Source of the DNA: Chryseobacterium rhizosphaerae
Lineage (GTDB): Bacteria; Bacteroidota; Bacteroidia; Flavobacteriales; Weeksellaceae
DNA length: 64,000 nucleotides
Reading direction: 5' to 3'
Assembly: GCF_003385455.1 (NCBI RefSeq)
Contig: NZ_QNUF01000001.1
Span: 186,001 to 250,000 of the forward strand
Below, one piece after another: positions 36,596-43,672 of the stretch. Under the pieces are notes generated by a model. The model worked only from the letters and a program-made list of their open reading frames with translations. It did no database searches and was not told the DNA's origin. The position numbers and the translations under genes are program-made. Within the stretch, counting starts at the first letter, position 1. Each line of letters opens with the position of its first letter.

Positions 36596-36611
36596 TTTTA
36601 TACCTGAAGTA

Positions 36612-37499
36612 ATGCTGAATAAGTTTTTAGAATATTTAGAGTTCGAAAAGAGGTATTCTCCTCATACTATTACAAGCTACAGAAAAGACCTTGATGACTT
36701 TTCCTGTTTCTATCTTAAAACAGAGTCGTCAGAAGATATCTTTAAGGCAGATAAAAAAATCATCCGAAACTTTATTGTAGAATTAAGTGAACATGGTATT
36801 TCAAAAAGAAGTATCAACAGAAAATTATCCTCACTCCGCAGTTTTTTCCTTTTCCTTCTAAAAATAGGTGAAATTAAGGTTTCTCCTGTAGAAGGAGTTT
36901 CCTCCCTGAAATTTTACCCAGAGAAGCAAATACCCATGTCTAAAGAGGAAATGGGGGATCTTAGCGAGCGGATTTTAGAACACACCCATGATATCCTGGA
37001 TAAATGTATCATTGAAGTACTGTATCAAACCGGTATACGGAAAGCTGAGCTTTGTGGCCTGATATTTGAGAATGTTGATATAGAAGGAAATGAATTAAAA
37101 GTAATTGGAAAGGGAAATAAAGAAAGAGTGGTTCCCATTTCCGAAGATCTGTCTGAGCTCCTTAAAAGTTATTTGGAAATAAGAAATCCTCAGGCAGAAT
37201 TCAAATCCTGTTTTTTCGTGAATAAGAAAGGGAAAAAACTCAATGAAAAATTTGTTTATGTGGTAGTTAATAAGTACCTTAGTCTTGTTACAACGAAAGA
37301 AAAAAAAAGTCCTCATATCCTTCGGCATAGCTTTGCTACTCATGTGTTGGATAATGGGGCGGAGATCTCCAAAGTAAAAAAAATATTAGGGCATTCAAGT
37401 CTTGCCAGTACTCAAGTCTATACGAATGCTAATATTGAACAATTGAAAAAAGTGTTTAATCAAGCTCATCCTCGAGCGTCTAAAAAAGAAGAATTATGA
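36612..37499 (+). CDS. Tyrosine recombinase of the XerC/XerD family
   Basis: This enzyme resolves chromosome dimers by site-specific strand exchange at dif. The 295-residue protein has an N-terminal SAM-like core-binding domain (EYLEFEKRYSPHTITSYRKD) and a catalytic domain. The catalytic domain carries the Arg of QTGIRKAELCGL, the Lys near VIGKGNKERVVPI, HILRHSFATHVL, the second His of LGHSSLASTQ and the Tyr nucleophile in STQVYTNA. The ATG at 36612 is chosen over an in-frame TTG at 36576, which lies inside the promoter. Its last codon overlaps hpf by four bases (ATGA). XerC versus XerD cannot be settled here. Confidence 0.9.
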   Translation: MLNKFLEYLEFEKRYSPHTITSYRKDLDDFSCFYLKTESSEDIFKADKKIIRNFIVELSEHGISKRSINRKLSSLRSFFLFLLKIGEIKVSPVEGVSSLKFYPEKQIPMSKEEMGDLSERILEHTHDILDKCIIEVLYQTGIRKAELCGLIFENVDIEGNELKVIGKGNKERVVPISEDLSELLKSYLEIRNPQAEFKSCFFVNKKGKKLNEKFVYVVVNKYLSLVTTKEKKSPHILRHSFATHVLDNGAEISKVKKILGHSSLASTQVYTNANIEQLKKVFNQAHPRASKKEEL

Positions 37500-37786
37500 A
37501 GATTTCAGTTCAATCAATTGGTTTAACTCCACACGAACCACTAGAATCACACATTGAAAAAAAAGTAAGCAAATTAGGAACCTTCTATGATAAAATTCAG
37601 GAGTGCAAGGTTTTCTTAAAAGTGGAAAATAACTCCGATAGAGCTAATAAAACTGCTGAGATTATTTTGGCTGTTCCGGGGGACGATATTGTGGTTAAGA
37701 AGACAAGTGCAACTTTTGAGGAAAGTTTGGATCTATGCGTGGATACAGCTAAAAAGCTACTAATCAAGAAAAAAGAAATGGCTTAG
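37496..37786 (+). CDS. hpf: Short ribosome hibernation-promoting factor (HPF/RaiA)
   Basis: The 96-residue protein resembles short HPF/YfiA, which binds the 30S decoding site and silences ribosomes in stationary phase. It has the family layout of alternating strands and two helices (HEPLESHIEKKVSKLG, then KTSATFEESLDLCVDTAKK) and lacks the C-terminal dimerisation domain of long HPF. Translation is coupled to the recombinase gene through an ATGA overlap. Confidence 0.88.
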   Translation: MKISVQSIGLTPHEPLESHIEKKVSKLGTFYDKIQECKVFLKVENNSDRANKTAEIILAVPGDDIVVKKTSATFEESLDLCVDTAKKLLIKKKEMA

Positions 37787-37816
37787 GAAAAAAAGTTAAA
37801 AAAAGTTTATAAAAAA

Positions 37817-37848
37817 TTTGAGAATTCAAAAAATCCGTTCTATATTTG
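37817..37848 (+). promoter_or_regulatory. Promoter of the tRNA cluster
   Basis: TTTG at 37817-37820, a 20-base spacer and TATATTTG at 37841-37848, 45 bases before the first tRNA. Confidence 0.75.
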
Positions 37849-37893
37849 CACTCGCAAAAAAGGAACAGCGATCTTTTGAATTCTTTTTAATTT

Positions 37894-37967
37894 GCCTCCA
37901 TAGCTCAGTTGGCCAGAGCACGTGATTTGTAATCTCGGGGTCGTGGGTTCGAATCCCTCTGGAGGCT
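37894..37967 (+). tRNA. tRNA-Thr (anticodon TGT), copy 1
   Basis: Cloverleaf with acceptor GCCTCCA/TGGAGGC, anticodon loop TTTGTAA and T arm GGGTTCGAATCCC. CCA is not encoded. The anticodon stem CGTGA/TCTCG contains a T-T mismatch in the middle. Confidence 0.93.
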
Positions 37968-37986
37968 CATTTTAATATAAAACTTT

Positions 37987-38067
37987 GGGGAGATTCCAGA
38001 GTGGCTAAATGGGACTGACTGTAACTCAGTTGCTTCGGCTTCGCAGGTTCGAATCCTGCTCTCCCCA
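37987..38067 (+). tRNA. tRNA-Tyr (anticodon GTA), copy 1
   Basis: Acceptor GGGGAGA/TCTCCCC, anticodon stem ACTGA/TCAGT with loop CTGTAAC, long variable arm (GCTTCGGCTTCGC region) as expected for a class II tRNA. Confidence 0.94.
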
Positions 38068-38089
38068 CATTTATATTATTAAAAAAAAC

Positions 38090-38120
38090 TTGCAGGATTA
38101 AAGAATTATTCTTAGTTTTG
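38090..38120 (+). promoter_or_regulatory. Internal promoter before tRNA-Gly, copy 1
   Basis: TTG at 38090-38092, a 20-base spacer and TAGTTTTG at 38113-38120. The same arrangement is kept in the second repeat unit (around 38538-38543), so tRNA-Gly may be transcribed separately. Confidence 0.55.
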
Positions 38121-38154
38121 CACAGCGTTTACCAATAGTTTTGGAAACAAAATT

Positions 38155-38227
38155 GCGGAAGTAGCTCAGTTGGTAGAGCGTCAGCCTTCCAAGCTGAATG
38201 TCGCGGGTTCGACCCCCGTCTTCCGCT
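38155..38227 (+). tRNA. tRNA-Gly (anticodon TCC), copy 1
   Basis: Acceptor GCGGAAG/CTTCCGC, anticodon stem TCAGC/GCTGA with loop CTTCCAA, T arm GGGTTCGACCCCC. Confidence 0.94.
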
Positions 38228-38317
38228 CAAAATAATCACCTTATAAAAGTGATATTTTTAACAGCTGAAATGTATAGAGTAGAGTTTCTCCATCAGTTTC
38301 AGTTCAATTATTAAAAT

Positions 38318-38391
38318 GCCTCCATAGCTCAGTTGGCCAGAGCACGTGATTTGTAATCTCGGGGTCGTGGGTTCGAATCCCTCTGGAGGCT
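38318..38391 (+). tRNA. tRNA-Thr (anticodon TGT), copy 2
   Basis: Identical to the first tRNA-Thr(TGT), including the mismatched anticodon stem. First member of the second repeat unit. Confidence 0.93.
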
Positions 38392-38412
38392 CTATTTTAA
38401 TATAAAAACTTT

Positions 38413-38493
38413 GGGGAGATTCCAGAGTGGCTAAATGGGACTGACTGTAACTCAGTTGCTTCGGCTTCGCAGGTTCGAATCCTGCTCTCCCCA
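38413..38493 (+). tRNA. tRNA-Tyr (anticodon GTA), copy 2
   Basis: Identical to the first tRNA-Tyr. Confidence 0.94.
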
Positions 38494-38576
38494 CTTTTAT
38501 ATTAAAAAAACTTGCAGAATTAAAGAAATATTCTTAGTTTTGCAAAGCGTTTACCAATAATTTTGGAAACAAAATT

Positions 38577-38649
38577 GCGGAAGTAGCTCAGTTGGTAGAG
38601 CGTCAGCCTTCCAAGCTGAATGTCGCGGGTTCGACCCCCGTCTTCCGCT
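38577..38649 (+). tRNA. tRNA-Gly (anticodon TCC), copy 2
   Basis: Identical to the first tRNA-Gly(TCC); preceded by a nearly identical 80-base spacer with the TAGTTTTG element. Confidence 0.94.
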
Positions 38650-38690
38650 CAAAAAAATCATGCTAATTCAGTGTGATTTTTTTATTTGAT

Positions 38691-38762
38691 GCCGACTTAG
38701 CTCAGCGGTAGAGTGCTTCCTTGGTAAGGAAGAGGTCACGGGTTCAAGTCCCGTAGTTGGCT
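38691..38762 (+). tRNA. tRNA-Thr (anticodon GGT)
   Basis: Acceptor GCCGACT/AGTTGGC, anticodon stem CTTCC/GGAAG with loop TTGGTAA, T arm GGGTTCAAGTCCC. It is a second threonine isoacceptor, present once. Confidence 0.94.
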
Positions 38763-38766
38763 CTCA

Positions 38767-38798
38767 ATTTTCCCGGATTTTATTCGGGAATTTTTTTT
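38767..38798 (+). terminator. Terminator of the tRNA cluster
   Basis: TTCCCG and CGGGAA pair around GATTTTATT, followed by an 8-base T run. Confidence 0.75.
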
Positions 38799-38965
38799 AC
38801 CCAAAATTCAGTGATAAAAGTAAAAGCCGAAAAATAGAACGAGTGTTATGATTCACTTCATCTGCTGCTTTGACAACTTATCCGGATGGTGTTTAATTTT
38901 TTTTATATCATCTTTAGAATTGCAATCATAAAATTTTTGTTAAATTCGTGTAAAATATATTTTTG

Positions 38966-39646
38966 ATGAATATTCTTTTACTAGAAGATGATCTCATTCT
39001 TTCCGCAGAACTTTGCAGATTTTTAGAATCTAATAATTTTAACTGTGATAAAATCTATGATGGAGAAACTTTTCTTCGTCAGATTAAAAACAATACCTAT
39101 GACTTGTATCTGCTGGATATTAATGTTCCCAAAATAAACGGATTGGATGTCTGCCAAACCATCCGTTCTTTTGATAAAAATACACCTATCATCATTATTT
39201 CGGCGTATGGAGATATTTCGGATAAAAAAGATGCCTTCACCAGGCTGGCAGATGATTATCTTGTAAAACCTTTTCAGTTTGAAGAACTGCTTTTAAGAAT
39301 CAATTCTTTGCTGAGAAGAAAAGCTCCATCTGATGCTTCCGATCAGGATATTATCAGAGTTGACGATCTTATCATCAATAAAACAGAACAGAAAGTATAC
39401 CGTGGAGGTAATGAGATTACACTTACTTTAAAAGAGTTTCAGCTATTGGTCTATCTTGCCGAAGCACAGGGAAGAACTGTTTCTAAACAGCAGATCACAG
39501 AACATGTGTGGGAACATAATTTTAATACCAATACCAATACGGTAGAGGTCTATATCAATTTTTTAAGAAAAAAGATTGATAAGGATTTTAAAATAAAACT
39601 GATCCATACGCGCTCCGGGTTTGGATATTACTTAAGTCCATTATAA
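38966..39646 (+). CDS. OmpR-family response regulator
   Basis: This 226-residue DNA-binding regulator is phosphorylated by the downstream kinase. The receiver domain (1-115) has the acidic pair E7/D8/D9, the phospho-acceptor D51 in LLDINVP and the conserved lysine in DYLVKPF. The C-terminal winged helix (~130-225) has LTLKEFQLLVYLAEAQG and TVEVYINFLRKKID. The ATG at 38966 is chosen over an in-frame TTG three bases earlier. Stop and kinase start are adjacent. Position upstream of a CusCBA-type pump suggests a metal-responsive role, which is inference. Confidence 0.92.
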   Translation: MNILLLEDDLILSAELCRFLESNNFNCDKIYDGETFLRQIKNNTYDLYLLDINVPKINGLDVCQTIRSFDKNTPIIIISAYGDISDKKDAFTRLADDYLVKPFQFEELLLRINSLLRRKAPSDASDQDIIRVDDLIINKTEQKVYRGGNEITLTLKEFQLLVYLAEAQGRTVSKQQITEHVWEHNFNTNTNTVEVYINFLRKKIDKDFKIKLIHTRSGFGYYLSPL

Positions 39647-41011
39647 ATGTCTTTAAAAAGAAAGATTGCTTTAACGATCAGTATTGCCTTTTCACTGCTT
39701 TTTGGAATGGTGATGGCTGTCATTTATTTATCTTTCAATGATTTTAGACGGGATGAGTTTAAAGAAAGGTTCAGGCAAAGACTGGAGTTTACCACTCATT
39801 TTATTTCAAGATCTAAAGATTTTGAAGAAGAAGCGCCTATTTTTTTTAATGAGAATTCAGACAATATTCTTTTGAATGAAAAGATTTTAATTTTCAATGA
39901 CAAGAAAGAACTGATCTATAGTACGATCAAAGACCGGAATGTCACATGGGATACTACCATGCTTAAAGAACTGGATAAAAAAAAGATCATCTATACTGAA
40001 AAGACCGTTCCGGAGATTTATGCAGCCTTACGAACTATTAATGGAGAGAACTACTATATCCTTACCAGTGCTTTTGACACCAATGGAAAATCAAAACTGA
40101 CCTATCTTAAATATCTTTTGATTTTGGCGTATGTGATGAGCACCCTTCTGATTGGTTTTTTCAGCTATTATTTCGTAGAAAAATTCCTGCGCCCTCTGGA
40201 AGACCTGAATCAGGAAATTTCAGAAGTTACCGCCCATCAATTAACAAAACAGATTCCTGTTCAACAGTCAAATGATGAAGTAAGCGTTTTGGCAAAGTCT
40301 TTCAACACCATGATCGTAAGACTGAATGACGTATTTCAGTCCCAGAAAGATTTTACAGCGAGTGCTTCACATGAGATAAGGACTCCGATCACAAGAATGG
40401 CTTTCCAGCTTGAAAACCTGATTACATTTGAGAAGCACTCTCCTAAAACCCTGTCTGCATTACAGCAGATTCAGAGGGATGTGTATCAGCTGTCAGATCT
40501 TACCAATTCATTATTGCTTCTCACCAAGTTTGATAAAGAAAATATTCAGAGTATTTATGAAGAGGTAAGAATTGATGAAGTAATATTTGAAGCTTTTGAA
40601 GCGGTAGAGAAAAGTTATCCCGATCTTAAGCTTGATTTTCTCATTACCGAAGATACTTCTGAAAATGCTCTTCTCACGATAGACGGAATACCCTCTTTAT
40701 TAGTTATCGTTTTTATTAATTTATTTAAAAATGCTGCAGTATATTCTGATAATACTGAAGTGAACGTTTTAATCACCGAAACAAACGACCGCCTTTCTGT
40801 AGAGGTAATATCTCATGGGGATATAATTCCTGAAGAAGAGCAGTCTAAACTATTTGAAGCCTTTACCAGAGGAAATAACGCTCAGAATATATCCGGATCC
40901 GGCCTAGGATTGCGAATTGTGAAGCGTATTCTCGAATACCATGATTCTGAAATTGTATATTCTTCACCTGAGGAATACCTGAATAAATTCACAGTAATTT
41001 TTAAAAAGTAA
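39647..41011 (+). CDS. Sensor histidine kinase
   Basis: The 454-residue inner membrane kinase has one N-terminal membrane segment (~7-29), a periplasmic sensor loop (~30-155), a second segment (~158-180), a HAMP linker, a HisKA domain with phospho-acceptor H242 in SASHEIRTP, and an ATPase domain with N-box NLFKNAAVYSD and G-box GSGLGLRIVKRI. It starts directly after the regulator stop codon. Layout resembles CusS/EnvZ-type kinases. The signal is unknown; the efflux operon downstream suggests metal stress. Confidence 0.92.
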   Translation: MSLKRKIALTISIAFSLLFGMVMAVIYLSFNDFRRDEFKERFRQRLEFTTHFISRSKDFEEEAPIFFNENSDNILLNEKILIFNDKKELIYSTIKDRNVTWDTTMLKELDKKKIIYTEKTVPEIYAALRTINGENYYILTSAFDTNGKSKLTYLKYLLILAYVMSTLLIGFFSYYFVEKFLRPLEDLNQEISEVTAHQLTKQIPVQQSNDEVSVLAKSFNTMIVRLNDVFQSQKDFTASASHEIRTPITRMAFQLENLITFEKHSPKTLSALQQIQRDVYQLSDLTNSLLLLTKFDKENIQSIYEEVRIDEVIFEAFEAVEKSYPDLKLDFLITEDTSENALLTIDGIPSLLVIVFINLFKNAAVYSDNTEVNVLITETNDRLSVEVISHGDIIPEEEQSKLFEAFTRGNNAQNISGSGLGLRIVKRILEYHDSEIVYSSPEEYLNKFTVIFKK

Positions 41012-41233
41012 TTTCCATATTATCGTTTATTTTTAGAATTACACTCTATTTTCTTTAAGCTAGGGATTGGAATTTTAAATAAAAAATCAATATGTGGAGA
41101 AAAAAATAAAATTTATTTTTATTGAAAGACCTTCTGAAATAGCCTGTTCACAGAGATTTTAATTTTATTTTAAGGCTCATTTAAGTTTCTTTTAATCGTA
41201 TGAAAGCAATTTTGTAATTTAAAAAGAAAAATA

Positions 41234-42481
41234 ATGAACAGAATAACCATGCTGTTTCTGGCCATTTCCTCATTCGTGGCTGGGCAGCAGCAAATGTCTC
41301 TTTTGGATTGTGAAGAAGCATTCCAGAAGAACAACCTCCAGCTACTTGCTGCACAATATAATATTAGTGAAGCAGAAGCAGATATTATTCAGGCAAAAAT
41401 ATGGGATTTACCAAATTTGTCTGTTGAATTGAATGCTATAGATCCGGAGAATAATAAAATTCTTCATATAGGGAGTACAGGAGCAAAAGAATTTGGAGTA
41501 GATCAGCTTTTGACCTTGGGAGGTAAAAGAAAGAATGAAGTGGCTTTTGCAAAATCAAATAAGGAGATTGCAGAGCTACAGTTCAAAGGGCTTATTATAG
41601 ATTTAAGAACACAATTGAGAAATACTTTTTACAGTATTATTTTTGACGAAAAAAAAGAAGTTAATATAGATCTTCAGCTTAAATATATCATCAATCTGTT
41701 AAATGCCTACGAGAGTCAGAATAAAAAAGGAAATATTTCATTGAAAGATGTGGTGAGACTTCAATCACTGGTCATTGGATTGCAGAGTGATAAAACAGAA
41801 GTTACCAATAATATTATTCAACAAAAACAAACCCTCAAATTGCTTACCGGAAGTCAAACGGAGATTCAGCCGATTATCTCTGATGAAGAACTGGAGAAGC
41901 TGTTTAACAGACAACCCTTAACAAGTGTGGAAGAACTGCAACAGAAAGCATTGGAGAATAATACAAACTATCTCACCTTCATTAAAATAACAGAAAGCAG
42001 CCAATTGAACCTAAAATGGCAAAAATCTCTCAATATACCGGACCTTACAGTAGGTGCCCGTTATACACAACGAGGTGCAGCTTTTGACAATCAGGTAGCT
42101 GTTTCCTTTGGAATACCCATACCACTATGGAAAAAAAATAAAGGAAATGAAATGAAGGCTGAATACCAGATAGAAGAAAGTAAAAAAGATGAAGCCAGAC
42201 AAAAGGAAGAGCTGGCAGCCCAGGTTAATAGCACTTATAAAATATGGGATAATCAATATCAACAATATTATACCTTACAGCCTCATGATTTTAAGAATAT
42301 GGATATTGTATTTACGGGAATTGTAAGTAATTTCCAGAGAGGAAACGTAAGTCTTATTGATTTTACCGACTTCATGGAAAGCTACAAACAAAGTATTTTA
42401 CATATTTACGAAATGAAGAAACAGATTATGCAGTCTGCAGAACAACTTAATCAATTAGTACAAACGAAAATCTTCTATTAA
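41234..42481 (+). CDS. TolC/CusC-type outer membrane efflux protein
   Basis: This 415-residue outer membrane channel subunit has a signal peptide (FLAISSFVAGQ), two repeated helical hairpin regions of the OEP family and long coiled-coil-like helices rich in Gln, Glu and Lys. The stop is two bases before the adaptor start, so the two are coupled. The gap to the kinase gene (41012-41233, ~220 bases) is AT-rich and has only a weak promoter-like CAATTTTG near 41210. Confidence 0.88.
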   Translation: MNRITMLFLAISSFVAGQQQMSLLDCEEAFQKNNLQLLAAQYNISEAEADIIQAKIWDLPNLSVELNAIDPENNKILHIGSTGAKEFGVDQLLTLGGKRKNEVAFAKSNKEIAELQFKGLIIDLRTQLRNTFYSIIFDEKKEVNIDLQLKYIINLLNAYESQNKKGNISLKDVVRLQSLVIGLQSDKTEVTNNIIQQKQTLKLLTGSQTEIQPIISDEELEKLFNRQPLTSVEELQQKALENNTNYLTFIKITESSQLNLKWQKSLNIPDLTVGARYTQRGAAFDNQVAVSFGIPIPLWKKNKGNEMKAEYQIEESKKDEARQKEELAAQVNSTYKIWDNQYQQYYTLQPHDFKNMDIVFTGIVSNFQRGNVSLIDFTDFMESYKQSILHIYEMKKQIMQSAEQLNQLVQTKIFY

Positions 42482-42483
42482 CA

Positions 42484-43569
42484 ATGAAAACATATATTAT
42501 CCCTGTATTGATGGTCTTATCATTATTGGCCTGTTCAAAAAAAGAGGAAGAAACAACAAACCAGGCTAAGAAAGGTTTTGAGCTTAGTAATACCATGCTT
42601 GGTTCTATTTCATTAGCTAAAGTAGAGAAAAAGAATATAGAAGATGTGTATAGCTTTTACGGAAAGATTTCTGCAGACAAAAACAGTTATATAGATGTAT
42701 ATCCGCTTGTAGGAGGAAACGTAATGAGTGTAAATGTAGAGCTGGGAGATTACGTGAAGAAAGGGCAGGTGCTGGCCACCATCAGGAGTACGGAACTCGC
42801 AGAGGTCCAAAAAGATGTAAGCGACTCAAAAACCGATTTGGTAGTGGCTACGAATAATCTTCGGGTTGCCAAGGAGTTGTACGAAGGAAAACTTAATACA
42901 GAAAGAGATGTACTGGAAGCTAAAAGCCAGTTACAGAAAGCCCAGGATCAGTTACAGAGAGCCTCTGCTATAAGTACGGTATATAATGTAAAGTCGGGAA
43001 ATATTTACAGTGTGGTAGCTCCAATTAGCGGATATATTGTTCAGAAAAGTATCAATAAGGATATGCAGCTGAGAAGTGACAGAAGTGAAAATATTTTTGA
43101 TGTAGCCAACACCACAAATGTATGGGCGATCATGAACGTTAATGAATCAGATATTGATAAAATAAGCCTTGGAATGAAAGCGCAGGTTTCTACCCTTTCT
43201 TATCCGGATAAAGTTTTTGATGGTAAAATTGATAAAATATTCAAAATTATTGATCCGCAAACCAATGCAATGCAGGCCAGAGTTGTTCTGGATAATGCCA
43301 ATGGCTTACTGATTCCGGATAGCAAGGCTACGATAAAAGTTTCCAGTTTGGAAAATAACAGTATGCTGACCGTTCCGTCTAAGGCAGTAATCTTTGATGA
43401 TAACAAAAGTTTTGTGGTGGTTTTTAAATCCAGAACAGACGTGAAGGTAAAAGAAGTTAAGGTTCAGAAACAGGTAGGTGATGTTACCTATATTGCAGAT
43501 GGATTGACTGAAGGAGAGGAGGTGATTACCAACAATCAACTGCTCATATACCGTTCCCTGAATAGCTAA
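42484..43569 (+). CDS. RND efflux periplasmic adaptor lipoprotein, CusB-type
   Basis: The 361-residue membrane fusion protein begins with a lipobox LLAC and links the RND pump to the outer membrane channel. It shows a split biotinyl-lipoyl domain (VNVELGDYVKKGQVLATI and APISGYIVQKSI), a helical hairpin between them (~100-160, helices with KDVSDSKTDLVVA) and beta-barrel/membrane-proximal domains. No CusF-like metal-binding domain or His/Met-rich tail is seen. Confidence 0.9.
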   Translation: MKTYIIPVLMVLSLLACSKKEEETTNQAKKGFELSNTMLGSISLAKVEKKNIEDVYSFYGKISADKNSYIDVYPLVGGNVMSVNVELGDYVKKGQVLATIRSTELAEVQKDVSDSKTDLVVATNNLRVAKELYEGKLNTERDVLEAKSQLQKAQDQLQRASAISTVYNVKSGNIYSVVAPISGYIVQKSINKDMQLRSDRSENIFDVANTTNVWAIMNVNESDIDKISLGMKAQVSTLSYPDKVFDGKIDKIFKIIDPQTNAMQARVVLDNANGLLIPDSKATIKVSSLENNSMLTVPSKAVIFDDNKSFVVVFKSRTDVKVKEVKVQKQVGDVTYIADGLTEGEEVITNNQLLIYRSLNS

Positions 43570-43672
43570 CTCTATTAAATTCTTTATCAGCCTTAGGGGG
43601 TTGATAAAAATGAAAATAGATGTAAAAATAATTTTATTTCAACGGCTTTTTTAGGTCATCAATTTATCTATC

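Larger units (their letters stand above)
37894..38649 (+). repeat. Tandem duplication of a Thr-Tyr-Gly tRNA block
   Basis: Units 37894-38227 and 38318-38649 are about 333 bases each. The tRNA sequences are identical and the spacers differ by a few substitutions and short indels. A 90-base unrelated linker separates the units. Confidence 0.9.

Noticed and set aside
36576..36611. TTG-initiated longer form of the tyrosine recombinase
   Set aside because: The TTG is part of the TATATTTG promoter element and the extension lies in the terminator arm; ATG at 36612 matches family length.
38258..38494. 78-codon minus-strand frame across the tRNA cluster
   Set aside because: It is the reverse complement of tRNA-Tyr and tRNA-Thr. 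GFEPA/PPEGFEPTT-type peptides are a known artefact of translating tRNA T arms.
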